Shown: positions 8,385 to 17,675 of the stretch, piece after piece | How positions within the stretch are numbered: the stretch's first letter is position 1 | Layout: each line of letters begins with the position of its first letter | Source: Effusibacillus dendaii | Lineage (GTDB): Bacteria; Bacillota; Bacilli; Tumebacillales; Effusibacillaceae | Length of the DNA stretch: 64,000 bases | Assembly: GCF_015097055.1 (NCBI RefSeq) | Contig: NZ_AP023366.1 | Coordinates: 2,817,001-2,881,000, forward strand | Reading direction: 5' to 3' | Translations under genes and position numbers: made by a program | The notes under the pieces: model-generated | What the model was told of the DNA's origin: nothing | Database searches by the model: none | Seen by the model: the letters and a program-made list of their open reading frames with translations, nothing else

Positions 8385-9950
8385 CTAGAAGTCCGGTGAA
8401 AAAGCCCGCCTTAGCAGGCTTTTACCACGGGTTTGCCGAATTGATACTATAACAAACCATCGAAAGAGTGATTGAACATGAAAGCTCGTAAGTCATCGGC
8501 CATCCAGCCTCAGATGTTCCAATTTGTGGACATGGACGAACTGGTGCCCAAAAAGCATATCCTGCGCCAACTGAACGAAGCGCTTGATTTTTCCGTTGTC
8601 CATGACTGGGTGGCGCCGCTGTACACGGAACGTACCGGCCGCCCGGCGGCTGACCCGGAGCGGATGGTTCGATTGATGCTGCTTTCCTACCTGTTCAACC
8701 ACTCCGAACGGGAATTGTATCAATTGCTATCTATGCATGCGGGCTATTTGTGGTTTTGCGGGCTGGATTTCGAATCCGTTCAGCGACCGAGTCCGAACCG
8801 CCCCTCCCTTCCGGATCGAACGACCTTGGTTAAGACCCGCAAATTGTGGCGAAAGCATGGGATTTTCGAGCAAATGATGATCCATGTTGTCGATCAGTGC
8901 ATTGCGGCTGGCTTGGTAAAACCGGACGTCCACGCAGGGGTGGACGGATCGCAGGTACGAGCCAACGCATCCGTTCACAGTCTGCAGGAAATCACATTGG
9001 CCCCGGTGCATTCCATTGAGGAGTACTTGTCAGAATTAGCTCGTCAGGATCAAGACGAAATGCCTGTGGACCCGAAAAAGGAGGATTCCGATCCCCCTCC
9101 GTCGTCCTCCGTAAGGTCCGCTTCAGAGACGACACGCTTACAAGAAGAGGCTGTCCATGAAGACTTTCACGGTAAGAAGTTTTCCAATGCGACACACCGA
9201 AGCGTAACCGATCCGGACGCCCGGTTATACAAGAAGAGCAAAGGGCAGGAAGCCTATTTGCGCTATTTGGTCCATAACGTCGTCGATGTGACTTCCGGCG
9301 TCATTTTGTCAACGCAGGCAAGTCTTGCGGCGGGCACGGCGGAACGGGAGATCAGCCTTCGACAACTGACAGCCCTTCGTTTTCAACATCCGACGATTCG
9401 GATTCGCACCGTATCCGCCGACAAAGCATATGGAACCCCGGAATATCTTGGCGCATTATTTGCACAAGGGATGATTCCGCTCGTTTCGCTTCGGAATCTG
9501 GAACTGGAACCGATCCCAACCTGGAAGAGACAAACCCATGAGGCGGAAAAACAGCAAAAAAGAGAGGTCAAAGTACAAGAAGTTCTGATCAAAAACAAAG
9601 CCAAACGAATCCAACTGGAAGGCAAGTATCGACAGATCCAAAAAAGGCGTACTCGTTGCGAACATGCCTTTGCAGAAGCAAAAACGGTGCACGGGCTGGA
9701 TCGTGCACGGAGTAGGGGTCTGGAGAATATGCAAGAGCAGACACTGCTGACCGCCATCGTCCAAAATCTGAAAAGGTTATGCCGGTTTAAGAAAAAACGA
9801 CCTCAAACCGGTAGTTTGGCATGCCAAAATCCGGAATCCGTGATCAGGGAAGAAACTCTAACCTCTGCCATTTCCAGGTTATGTTCAGCTATTTTTTCGT
9901 GCATAAGGCCATTCCACACCGTAAACCGGCATTTTTCACCGGACTTCTAG
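8385..9950 (+). mobile_element. IS1182-family insertion sequence, apparently complete
   Basis: The 1566-bp element is bounded by perfect 19-bp inverted repeats: CTAGAAGTCCGGTGAAAAA at 8385-8403 and its reverse complement at 9932-9950. The outer CTAG is itself a palindrome, so it may be a 4-bp target duplication with a 15-bp true repeat. It encodes one full-length transposase. It lies between a small ORF and a broken methyltransferase gene. Confidence 0.88.
8478..9950 (+). CDS. IS1182-family transposase
   Basis: A 490-residue DDE transposase. The N-terminal region (MFQFVDMDELVPKKHILRQL, GRPAADPERMVRLMLLSYL) is the DUF772-type domain of this family. Catalytic residues are likely the Asp in HAGVDGSQVRANAS, the Asp in TVSADKAYGTPEY and the Glu in CEHAFAEAKTVHGL. 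ATG 8478 is used; TTG 8472 is in frame. The reading frame runs into the right inverted repeat, whose terminal TAG is the stop codon, so the last residues (HFSPDF) are encoded by the repeat. No frameshift seen, so the element may be active. Confidence 0.9.
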   Translation: MKARKSSAIQPQMFQFVDMDELVPKKHILRQLNEALDFSVVHDWVAPLYTERTGRPAADPERMVRLMLLSYLFNHSERELYQLLSMHAGYLWFCGLDFESVQRPSPNRPSLPDRTTLVKTRKLWRKHGIFEQMMIHVVDQCIAAGLVKPDVHAGVDGSQVRANASVHSLQEITLAPVHSIEEYLSELARQDQDEMPVDPKKEDSDPPPSSSVRSASETTRLQEEAVHEDFHGKKFSNATHRSVTDPDARLYKKSKGQEAYLRYLVHNVVDVTSGVILSTQASLAAGTAEREISLRQLTALRFQHPTIRIRTVSADKAYGTPEYLGALFAQGMIPLVSLRNLELEPIPTWKRQTHEAEKQQKREVKVQEVLIKNKAKRIQLEGKYRQIQKRRTRCEHAFAEAKTVHGLDRARSRGLENMQEQTLLTAIVQNLKRLCRFKKKRPQTGSLACQNPESVIREETLTSAISRLCSAIFSCIRPFHTVNRHFSPDF

Positions 9951-9981
9951 GACATAGCCTCGTATGTCTAAAGTCTAAATG

Positions 9982-10765
9982 CTACTCTTTGAAAGCATAT
10001 AGTTTACTTATCGAGGAACTGTTCGATTTTTGTAAGTATTTCTTGCATCGATCTTTGCGGTCTTGAAGTTTTAAAGCCCAAGATCTACCAGGATGTATTA
10101 CATCCCAAAGAGACCGTTTCTGGTTGTATCGGCCACTCCCTGGGTCGTAAAGTACACTGCCATCCAAACGAACCAACATGTTCTCTCCACCGGGAACCCC
10201 ATGATCCCCAGCCTTCAATGTCTTAGCAGGTTCGTCCAATAAACTTCCTGTATGCCCTGGGTATACTCTCGCACCGGGTCGATATTCATGGTTAGGAATC
10301 ATATTGCCAATGTCCTCAAATTCAGGATTAGGCAGGACGGTTTCCGGATATGTAATTTGAAGTAAAATGTACTCTAAATATGTACTGAATGATTTCCTAA
10401 GCAAACCCTTTACATTTTCAATCAAGATAACTTCCGGCCGTATTTCTCGAACGGCTCGAATCATTTCCGGAAACATATCCCTTTCATCTAGGTATCCCTG
10501 ATGTTTACCGCCAATGGAAAAAGGTTGACATGGCGGACCGCCTGCTAGTAGATTTATTTTTTTCAGCGTAAGGAGAAAAATCAAACTTACGAATGTCAGT
10601 TTCAAATAGCGACCAGTTGATCACTGCCTGATTGCGTCTAATTGTATTGCAAGCATCTTTGTACCTTCGAGAATATTCGAATTGCCCTATTCGTTTTTTC
10701 TTACGATTCCAAAATTCCCGAAATGGACCCGAGAGGTTGGTGAGGTGTGTCTTAGTGGTCGTCTC
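9982..10765 (-). pseudogene. Broken C5 cytosine DNA methyltransferase
   Basis: On the minus strand an N-terminal piece (REFWNRKKKRIGQFEYSRR, then NWSLFETDIRKFDFSPYAE) changes frame in an A-run near 10560 and continues as LLAGGPPCQPFSIGGKHQGY, which is motif IV with the catalytic PCQ Cys, then IRPEVILIENVKGLL (motif VI, ENV). After about residue 85 the sequence jumps to the C-terminal region (YPGHTGSLLDEPAKTLKAGD, GVPGGENMLVRLDGSV) and then loses frame. Motif I and most of the target-recognition region are missing. It is a solitary remnant; no partner endonuclease is visible. Confidence 0.8.
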
Positions 10766-11078
10766 TTCTTAATAAATGACCGGAAAGGTTTCCAACTTTC
10801 TTTTTTCACAAGAGGGGCATGTTATTTCATGCAGGTTTTTCGCTGCACCAGGAAGGCGTTTTTGGAGTGGTTGATGAAGGAGCAGGTGACGAGATTGTAC
10901 AGGTCGTGCGTTTCTTGTGGAAACGGGCGAAAATTCAGTCAGGGTGACCCATATAATCATGGATCAAAACATCACGAAGAACCGCCATTTGTCACCAAGG
11001 TACATTATATTATCAACCGATCAAGCAAAAGGTCGAATTCGATCCAATTCAAAATAGAGATAGCATTAAAATTTTTTG
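10766..11078. other. Intergenic region without a recognisable gene
   Basis: Short frames are open on the plus strand (a 137-codon one spans 10682-11095), but codon use and composition do not look coding and the frame is antisense to the methyltransferase remnant at its start. One alternative frame near 10830-10930 looks weakly protein-like (GVFGVVDEGAGDEIVQVVRF) and could be debris of a lost gene. Confidence 0.3.
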
Positions 11079-11107
11079 TTGAGTTTTGTTGGTAATTGAT
11101 ATATACT
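11079..11107 (+). promoter_or_regulatory. SigA promoter of metNIQ
   Basis: TTGAGT (11079-11084), 17-bp spacer, TATACT (11102-11107). It lies about 45 bp before the riboswitch aptamer. Confidence 0.7.
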
Positions 11108-11154
11108 GCGGTTGATTAAACGAGATGTAAAACCAAATAGATTTGGTTACTTCT

Positions 11155-11279
11155 TCTTATCAAGAGAGGCGGAGGGACAGGCCCAATGAAGCCCGGCAAC
11201 CGGCCCTGCAGGCAATCAGCGTGAAGGGTATGATGGTGCCAATTCCTTCAGAACCTGAGGTTCTGGCAGATGAGAAGGG
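11155..11279 (+). promoter_or_regulatory. SAM-I (S-box) riboswitch
   Basis: Conserved S-box blocks are present in order: CTTATCAAGAGAGGCGGAGG, GGGA/CAGGCCC, AAGCCCGGCAACC, then GGTGCCAATTCC and the closing GATGAGAAGG that pairs with the 5' arm. It precedes a terminator hairpin and metNIQ. By family knowledge, SAM binding stabilises the terminator and turns off methionine import when SAM is plentiful. Confidence 0.95.
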
Positions 11280-11291
11280 ACGTTAAGATAT

Positions 11292-11326
11292 CCCCTTTTT
11301 CGTTTGCGAAAAAAGGGGTTTTTTCG
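11292..11326 (+). terminator. Riboswitch expression-platform terminator
   Basis: CCCCTTTTT and AAAAAAGGGG form a stem around CGTTTGCG, followed by TTTTTTCG. It sits between the aptamer and the metN ribosome binding site, as expected for a transcription-attenuating S-box. Confidence 0.85.
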
Positions 11327-11344
11327 TTTGAAGGGGGTGGAACA

Positions 11345-12370
11345 TTGATTCAGTTACAGAATCTTCATAAGGAATACCGGGCGGGGAAACACTCAATTCC
11401 GGCTCTGACAGGAATTAATATGAATATAGAGAAAGGCGAAATCTTCGGTGTAATCGGTCATTCGGGCGCAGGGAAGAGTACACTGATTCGCTGTATCAAT
11501 CTTTTGGAGCGGCCGACATCTGGAAAAGTAATTGTAGACGGTGTCGACCTGACTTCACTGGATGCCCGCAGTCTGCAGGAGCAACGGCGCTATATGGGGA
11601 TGATTTTCCAGCATTTCAATCTGCTGTCCTCCGCCACAGTTGCCGAAAATGTCGCGTTTCCACTGGAACTGGCGAAACGGCCAAAGGTCGAAATCCGGCG
11701 TAAGGTGAACGAACTGCTTGCACTTGTGGGGCTGGAAGCCCATCAGGATAAATATCCTGCGCAGTTGTCCGGCGGGCAGAAGCAGAGGGTGGGGATAGCC
11801 CGGGCATTGGCAAACGACCCCAAAGTTTTATTATGTGATGAGGCGACTTCCGCTCTGGATCCCCAGACCACAAATTCGATCCTGACTTTGTTACTGGATA
11901 TCAATAAAAAACTTCACATTACCATCGTGCTGATTACGCATGAAATGCATGTCATCCGATCGATATGTGACCGCGTGGGGGTGATTGACGGCGGGAAAAT
12001 TGTAGAGATGGGAAAGGTGGCTGATGTTTTCCTTAAACCGCAGCATTCCACTACCCGTGAATTTATTGAACAGGTGGCGGATTTTGCGGATTTGCAGGAA
12101 GCGGTGGTACGGGAAAAATCAGCCGAACAGCGTACGATTGTCCGGATCACCTTCCTGGGTGAGCAAACCTACCAGCCCATTTTGTTCCAGACGATGAAGG
12201 AAACCGATGTGCCGTTCAGCATTCTGCAGGGGACGATCTCCCGCATGAAGGATACACCGTATGGACAACTGGTAGCTGAACTGGAAGGCGACGAAAGCAG
12301 GGTGGAAAACGCAGTGAAAATGCTTCGTTTGCACGGACTCGATGTGGAGGTGATCGAATGGGCTGGCTGA
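11345..12370 (+). CDS. metN: Methionine ABC transporter, ATP-binding protein
   Basis: A 341-residue ABC ATPase: Walker A GHSGAGKSTL, Q-loop region, signature LSGGQKQR, Walker B VLLCDEATSALD, and a C-terminal NIL regulatory domain (about residues 265-341) characteristic of MetN. The start is TTG 11345, after AAGGGGGTGG; the frame extends upstream through the terminator, which rules out the earlier ATG. It energises uptake of L- and D-methionine with MetI and MetQ. metN overlaps metI by 13 bp. Controlled by the SAM riboswitch upstream. Confidence 0.95.
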   Translation: MIQLQNLHKEYRAGKHSIPALTGINMNIEKGEIFGVIGHSGAGKSTLIRCINLLERPTSGKVIVDGVDLTSLDARSLQEQRRYMGMIFQHFNLLSSATVAENVAFPLELAKRPKVEIRRKVNELLALVGLEAHQDKYPAQLSGGQKQRVGIARALANDPKVLLCDEATSALDPQTTNSILTLLLDINKKLHITIVLITHEMHVIRSICDRVGVIDGGKIVEMGKVADVFLKPQHSTTREFIEQVADFADLQEAVVREKSAEQRTIVRITFLGEQTYQPILFQTMKETDVPFSILQGTISRMKDTPYGQLVAELEGDESRVENAVKMLRLHGLDVEVIEWAG

Positions 12371-13026
12371 GTTTTCAGAATCTGGACTGGCTAGAGATCG
12401 GCACAGAAACGGTAAATACCCTTTCGATGCTGGTTTGGTCGACATTCTTTGCAATCGTCATCGGATTGCCGCTGGGCGTGCTACTGTTCCTCACTTCCCG
12501 TGGACAACTGCTGCAAAACCAGACGTTTTATTCGATCGCTTCCATCGTTGTTAATATTTTGCGGTCCGTACCCTTCATCATCCTGATGATTTTGCTGATT
12601 CCCTTTACCAAAATCATCATGGGAACTTCGATGGGAGTCGAGGGAGCCATCCCGTCGCTTGTGATAGGAGCGGCTCCGTTCTTCGCTAGAATGGTAGAAA
12701 TCTCTCTGCGTGAAGTGGATCGGGGAGTCGTGGAAGCAGCCCAATCGATGGGCGCCACCAACTGGCAGATTATCTGGAAAGTGTTGCTGCCGGAAGCTCG
12801 ACCAGGATTGATTGCGGGAATTACAATGACTACTGTCGCCCTTGTTTCTTACACGGCAATGGCGGGTGCAGTGGGGGCAGGCGGTCTCGGGGACCTTGCA
12901 ATCCGATACGGGTATCAGCGTTTTCAGACTGATGTGGCAGTCGTCACGGTGATTATTCTGCTGATGTTGGTTCAGATGATACAGACATTTGGCGATTGGT
13001 TGGTGCTGCGATTCAGCAGAAAATGA
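12358..13026 (+). CDS. metI: Methionine ABC transporter, permease
   Basis: A 222-residue permease of the binding-protein-dependent type, with about five membrane segments and the EAA loop (EAAQSMGATNWQIIWKVLLP) that docks on MetN. The start lies inside the end of metN (ATG 12358), giving translational coupling. Usual length for MetI. Confidence 0.95.
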   Translation: MGWLSFQNLDWLEIGTETVNTLSMLVWSTFFAIVIGLPLGVLLFLTSRGQLLQNQTFYSIASIVVNILRSVPFIILMILLIPFTKIIMGTSMGVEGAIPSLVIGAAPFFARMVEISLREVDRGVVEAAQSMGATNWQIIWKVLLPEARPGLIAGITMTTVALVSYTAMAGAVGAGGLGDLAIRYGYQRFQTDVAVVTVIILLMLVQMIQTFGDWLVLRFSRK

Positions 13027-13081
13027 TCCACCAAAGTATAAGTTTGGCAGAACTGAATTAAAATGGAAGGGGAAACAGAAC

Positions 13082-13906
13082 ATGAAAAAATGGCTTGTGC
13101 CTGCATTGTCCTTAACACTTGCATTCTCTCTGGCGGGATGCGGCAAGAAAGAGGCAGCAGCTCCGGTTCAAGGTGCGGACAAAAAAGAAGTGACCGTTAA
13201 AGTGGGGGCTACTGCAGTACCACATGCTGAGATTTTGAAATCCATAAAAGACAAATTAAAGGAACAGGGTGTAAATCTTGAGATTAAGGAATTCTCCGAC
13301 TATGTGCAGCCCAACGTCCAGCTTCAGGAAAAGCAGTTGGACGCAAACTTCTTCCAGCACGAGCCCTATCTGAATGACTTTAATAAGAAAAACAAAGCCG
13401 ATCTGGTGAAAGTAATAGGTGTTCATGTAGAACCGTTTGGAGTCTACTCGAAGAAAATCAAAAATCTTAATGAACTGAAAGAAGGCGCGAAAGTAGCCAT
13501 TCCGAACGATGCAACCAACGGCGGTCGCGCCCTCCTGCTGCTGGAGAAAAAGGGTCTGATCAAGCTGAAGGAAAACGCGGGAATTACCGCTACAGTCAAG
13601 GATATTACTGACAATCCGAAGAAGCTTGAATTCAAACAGTTGGAAGCTCCGATGCTGCCGAGGGCGCTCGATGATGTGGATATTGCGCTGATAAACACGA
13701 ACTATGCGCTGGAAGCCAAGCTGAACCCGACAAAAGATTCTCTTGCGATTGAAGGCAGTGATTCTCCTTATGTCAACATCCTGGTTGCCCGTCCGGATAA
13801 CAAGGATTCGGAAGGCATCCAGAAGTTGGCAAAAGCTTTGAACAGTCCGGAAGTAAAGAAATTTATTCAAGAGAAATATAACGGAGCGGTTGTACCGGCA
13901 TTCTAA
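13082..13906 (+). CDS. metQ: Methionine-binding lipoprotein
   Basis: A 274-residue substrate-binding lipoprotein (NlpA family). The signal peptide MKKWLVPALSLTLAFSLAGC ends at a lipobox (LAGC), so it is anchored to the outer face of the membrane. Family stretches include VKVGATAVPHAEIL, QPNVQLQEKQLDANFFQHEP and VAIPNDATNGGRALLLL. ATG 13082 is preceded by GGAAGGGG. It is the third gene of the S-box operon and is followed by a terminator. Confidence 0.95.
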   Translation: MKKWLVPALSLTLAFSLAGCGKKEAAAPVQGADKKEVTVKVGATAVPHAEILKSIKDKLKEQGVNLEIKEFSDYVQPNVQLQEKQLDANFFQHEPYLNDFNKKNKADLVKVIGVHVEPFGVYSKKIKNLNELKEGAKVAIPNDATNGGRALLLLEKKGLIKLKENAGITATVKDITDNPKKLEFKQLEAPMLPRALDDVDIALINTNYALEAKLNPTKDSLAIEGSDSPYVNILVARPDNKDSEGIQKLAKALNSPEVKKFIQEKYNGAVVPAF

Positions 13907-13926
13907 TCATCTTAAATCAAGCACAA

Positions 13927-13964
13927 GCCATAGCTCGGTATTCAACCGGGCTATGGCTTTTTTG
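13927..13964 (+). terminator. Terminator of metNIQ
   Basis: AGCCATAGCTCGG and CCGGGCTATGGCT form a stem of about 13 bp followed by six T. Confidence 0.9.
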
Positions 13965-14029
13965 ATCGTGGTAAGATTATCGGCGCTGTTGGCAGAAAAC
14001 GGCGACTTTCAGCAGTTGATAAAGGATTC

Positions 14030-14905
14030 TGATCTTTTTGTTTTTTTGCTTCTTTGAAAACCAAAATCATTAAAAATGACAGAATAATCACCAGCATCCG
14101 CATAAAACACTTAAATCTACCCAAAAATAACGCAAACTGCCCCCGCGTAATCCCATTCCCCTAAAAAACTTGAAATACCATGTTACGGGAATGATGTCAC
14201 TGATTTTTTGAACCGATTCAGGGAACAGCGCAATAGGAGAAATCACCCCGGATAACAAGAAGGCGGGAGAGACTAACAATTGCGCTCGTCCTGAGGCCTT
14301 GAACTGATTGGGAGCATTCCAGCCCACTACAAGCCCCAACAAGGAGCTGATCAAACAAAATAATGCCAACGGAATCATAAACGCTAACGGGTTCCCGACA
14401 AAACGCAAGCCCTCTACTTGTTTCAAGGCTGCTAACGACAAAATCATCGAAATCAGATAGACAAAGGTGTATGGCAACACTCTCAAAAAGAGGCCAGCAG
14501 GACGCATGATTTCCTCTGCCAGTTTTCCTTCTTCCCTTAAACGAGGCACGATGGTGATCGTACCTCCATATAAAATACCTAGTGAGAGAATGCTGATATA
14601 CCCGATATCCAAAAGATTTATATAGTCGTTCGTGGGATTAAACAGCAAGCGTTGTTGTAGGGTAAGGCTTGATACCATACCTCCGATCTGTTCGTTCGAC
14701 ATCCCCATGGCTTTCAACTTTCCCAGTGCAGGAGCGCTGGAATTTTCAGCAGCTAGGCCTTCCACCAGCGCAGACCTTAAATTGCTGGTTGCCGAAGGGA
14801 TTGTATAGTCCACCAAGAAACCGATATTGCTAGGCTTCCCCTGATAACGATTTTGTTCTAATCCATGTGGAAGATATAACACTGCCATATAGGTTTCATC
14901 TCACG
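14030..14905 (-). pseudogene. ABC-2 type permease remnant
   Basis: The minus-strand frame matches the middle and C-terminal part of ABC-2 permeases of the YhgE/Pip or drug-export type: AVLYLPHGLEQNRYQGKPSN, an extracellular segment, then about five hydrophobic helices (GYISILSLGILYGG; RPAGLFLRVLPYTFVYLIS; LLVSPAFLLSGVISPIALFP). The N-terminus with the first helix is missing; at 14905 the sequence joins directly to the HlyD remnant. Near 14100 the frame changes, and the true C-terminus (RMLVIILSFLMILVFKEAKK) is in another frame down to about 14030. Confidence 0.75.
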
Positions 14906-15874
14906 GCTCATTCGCAGACTTGCAAACTGTGGAGCTGCCGTAATAAACCTTACTTTTCCGTCAATATCCCGGTTGGCAGAAATTAAATGTCCGGTAACTT
15001 TGCCGTCTACCTTAAATTTATTCATCTGTTTTTCATCGACATAAAAGTCATAGTACACTTGATTTGTCTCTAATGCGATAACGGGAGAACCAGCTGACAC
15101 ATTTTCCCAAACCTTTGGAATCACATTTACAACAAGTTGATATTCATGGCATTGTTGTTCAAATCGCCCTGCGCCTGTGCGACAGCATCGAGCCCCAGCC
15201 TGACTTTTTCCGTGGCTTGATGTGCCTGGTCTTTATCCTGCTGCTGAGCGCCGGCTGACATTGTTGATAGGTTGCTTCTTGTTGCTGCAACGTATTTTGA
15301 GCTGAGGTCAGTTGCAGTTGGGCAGAATCCAATGTAGTTTTAGGAACCGCTCCACTATCGAACAATGCTTTTGTCCGATTGTAATTTAACTGCGCATTAT
15401 TGAATGTTTCTTTTGCTGCTTCAACCGCTAATCTTTGCTTTTCCATATCCTCTTCTCTAGGCCCCTGTAATACCTTACTCTCGTTACTTTCAGCCGTAGC
15501 AATATTCAGCTCAGCTTGAGCCGCATGCGTTCTGATTTTTTCTTGATCAACCCGGATTGAATCCTCTGTTTGTTTAATTTTAATATCTGTCGACTCGATA
15601 TTGGATTTGAGTTGCGCGATTTGTAAATCAATATCTGTTGGGTCAAGCGTCATTAAAACATCGCCCTTTTTTACCCTTTGTTCTTCCTGGACTTTCACAT
15701 CCGCTACCTTCCCACTTACCTGCTGGAAGGACACATTGACCTGCCCAGCGGTAAGAATACTTCCTTTTTGCTCTAAGGCCAAAGAAACGGCGTCCTTCCC
15801 GCCTATCCACAAACCGAGACTTCCTAAACAAAGAGCTATCGTTAAAATAAGAATGATGACAGTATTTTTTTCAT
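14906..15874 (-). pseudogene. HlyD-family efflux adaptor, frameshifted and truncated
   Basis: A membrane-fusion/adaptor protein: N-terminal anchor (NTVIILILTIALCLGSLGLW), biotinyl-lipoyl-like part (VSGKVADVKVQEEQRVKKGD), a long coiled coil (about residues 85-200) and a second lipoyl half (VSAGSPVIALETNQVYYDFY). There are at least three frame breaks: an A-run just after the ATG at 15874 (seven A where eight are needed), one near 15258 and one near 15128. At about 14906 it is fused by deletion to the middle of the ABC-2 permease. Together they were an ABC efflux system. Confidence 0.8.
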
Positions 15875-16005
15875 GTATTCCACCTGCTCCCATCACGTTT
15901 TCCTATTTTCATCATAAGCTTTATTTTACATAATATCTAATTTATAATTGATCATAAAATGATTACTTACAGTATATAAAAAGAATGGTTAAGGAGACGT
16001 TAGTT

Positions 16006-16881
16006 ATGGAACTGCTCCAGCTGCAATATTTTCAAACTGTTGCCCGACTGGAACATATGACACAAGCAGCCGATGAACTGAACGTCACACAACCGGCTCT
16101 CAGCAGGACAATTTCTCGATTGGAAGAAGATCTTGGGGTTCATTTATTCGACAGGAAAGGCCGTCAAATTCGGCTGAATTCATTCGGGAAAGTATTTCTT
16201 AGCCACCTGGAAAGAGCTTTTGCAGAATTAGAAGAAGCGGAACGTAAAATTCGGGATTTGGCAGGACTTGATCAGGGTATTGTTTCAATCGGTATAACGA
16301 ATGCAAGTATACTGCCGGCATTATTAAGTTCGTTTTTGGCCCGACACCCGGAAGTTCATTTCCGTCAGTACCTTCAATCACCCTTAATTCTGAGGCGCCA
16401 ACTTGAGAATGGAGAGGTTGATTTTTGTATTTCCAATACACCTATAGAAGGTACTGATATTGAATGGAAAAAACTGGTAACGGAAGAACTTTTATTGCTT
16501 GTTCCGCGAGAGGACCGTTTTATTCACAGAAGTGAAATATATCTCCGTGAGGTTGCAAATGAAAATTTCATCAATATGCATACCAGTTATGACATTCGAG
16601 ATATCACAGATAAATGTTTAGAAGCAGGCTTTACGCCAAACATAACACTTGAAGGAAACGACCCGTTAGTAATTGGAGAAATGGTTAGTTTAGGTCTCGG
16701 AGTGTCTTTTGTCTCTGAACTGACGTGGAGGAGAGTGTCTGACCTGTTGCAAAACAGATTGCATGTATTGCGAATCATTGAACCAAATTGTCAACGAACC
16801 ATTGGCGTGGCGCGATTAAAAGGGCGTTATTTATCCAAAGCGGCGCAAGCTTTTTATCATTTTATGACAAATTATTTCTAG
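16006..16881 (+). CDS. LysR-family transcriptional regulator
   Basis: A 291-residue regulator: N-terminal winged HTH (LQLQYFQTVARLEHMTQAAD, NVTQPALSRTISRLEEDLG) and a C-terminal substrate-binding domain (about 90-291). ATG 16006 is selected because AAGGAGACG lies seven bases upstream; ATG 15985 is in frame but has no such site. It diverges from the dead HlyD/ABC-2 efflux genes, which it probably once controlled. The co-inducer is unknown. Confidence 0.9.
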   Translation: MELLQLQYFQTVARLEHMTQAADELNVTQPALSRTISRLEEDLGVHLFDRKGRQIRLNSFGKVFLSHLERAFAELEEAERKIRDLAGLDQGIVSIGITNASILPALLSSFLARHPEVHFRQYLQSPLILRRQLENGEVDFCISNTPIEGTDIEWKKLVTEELLLLVPREDRFIHRSEIYLREVANENFINMHTSYDIRDITDKCLEAGFTPNITLEGNDPLVIGEMVSLGLGVSFVSELTWRRVSDLLQNRLHVLRIIEPNCQRTIGVARLKGRYLSKAAQAFYHFMTNYF

Positions 16882-17071
16882 CTTTAAGGTCTAAATCGCT
16901 GTGTAAATCCCCAGGGGTTCAAAATCCAAGATAACACCACAACAGTCTTTTATTACCAGCCTTTTAATGGGATAATTTTAAAAAGGGCAAGATATTACAA
17001 GCGCGAGGATGGGAGTCATCAAGTTCAAAAATGGGCAACAGGATCCATGTTGCATGTATGGAGGAATCATA

Positions 17072-17674
17072 ATGACACTAAAAATTCAAGTATATTCCGA
17101 TTATGTCTGACCGTACTGCTTTATAGCGGAGTTTCCGCTGCAGGAGGCAATTAAGGGAAAAGACGTGGAAGTTGAATGGATGCCATTTGAACTGCGTCCC
17201 TATCCAAATGAAACGCTTCGTCCGGAAGGAGAGTATTTACAAAAGGGATGGGAAAACAATGTGTATCCAACCGCTGAACGTTTTGGCGTGAAGATTGTAT
17301 TGCCGAAGGTATCCCCGCAACCTTATACGCATTTAGCATTTGAGGGCTTTCAATATGCGAAAGAGCATGGCAAGGGGAATGAGTACAACCATCGTATGTT
17401 CACAGCTTTTTTCCAGGATGAACTGGATATTGGAAAAATTGATGTGCTTACCAGGTTGGCTGGTGAAATTGGGCTCGATCAGAAAGAGTTTCGTGATGCG
17501 TTGGAAACACGAAAATATAAAGAAGCGCACCAAAAGGAATTGCAACATGCGTATGAGGGAGTACAGATTACAGCCGTTCCCACATTTATTATCGGGCGGT
17601 ATCAGATTCCGGGACTTCTTCCGAAAGAGCAGTTAGAGAAAGTGATTGATGAAGAAATAGCGCGATGCAGATGA
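17072..17674 (+). CDS. FrnE/DsbA-like thioredoxin-fold oxidoreductase with in-frame TGA (candidate selenoprotein)
   Basis: ATG 17072 follows GGAGG by nine bases and opens MTLKIQVYSDYV, then TGA at 17108-17110, then PYCFIAEFPLQEA and on to TGA 17672-17674, 200 residues in all. The family motif at this place is CPYC; TGA replaces exactly the first, nucleophilic Cys (residue 13), leaving UPYC if read as selenocysteine. The rest is intact: helical insert, cis-Pro loop AVPTFIIG (about 170-177), C-terminal helix, and family length. A hairpin 20 nt beyond TGA fits the bacterial SECIS model (separate entry). The protein is cytoplasmic (no signal peptide). The alternative is a single TGC-to-TGA nonsense mutation, plausible in a window rich in pseudogenes. 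Confidence 0.65.
17108..17139 (+). promoter_or_regulatory. Candidate SECIS element behind an in-frame TGA
   Basis: TGA (17108-17110) is followed at 17125-17139 by AGCGGA-GTT-TCCGCT, a perfect 6-bp stem with a 3-nt loop beginning GT. There are 20 nt between TGA and the loop. Published descriptions of bacterial SECIS elements ask for a stem-loop at roughly this distance with G among the first loop bases. The same bases encode AEFPL, so a chance hairpin is possible. Confidence 0.45.
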
Positions 17675-17675
17675 G

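Noticed and set aside
9982-10765. A restriction-modification or other defence system
   Set aside because: Only a broken methyltransferase is present; no endonuclease, helicase or very-short-patch repair gene adjoins it.
10682-11095. A 137-codon plus-strand frame between the methyltransferase remnant and metNIQ
   Set aside because: It is partly antisense to the remnant, lacks a ribosome binding site and has no recognisable domain; the end overlaps the metNIQ promoter.
11270-11344. ATG 11270 as the start of metN
   Set aside because: It lies in the riboswitch and the added codons cover the terminator; TTG 11345 has a proper ribosome binding site and matches the family N-terminus.
13256-13870. 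A 204-codon minus-strand frame
   Set aside because: Shadow of metQ, with no ribosome binding site or protein-like composition.
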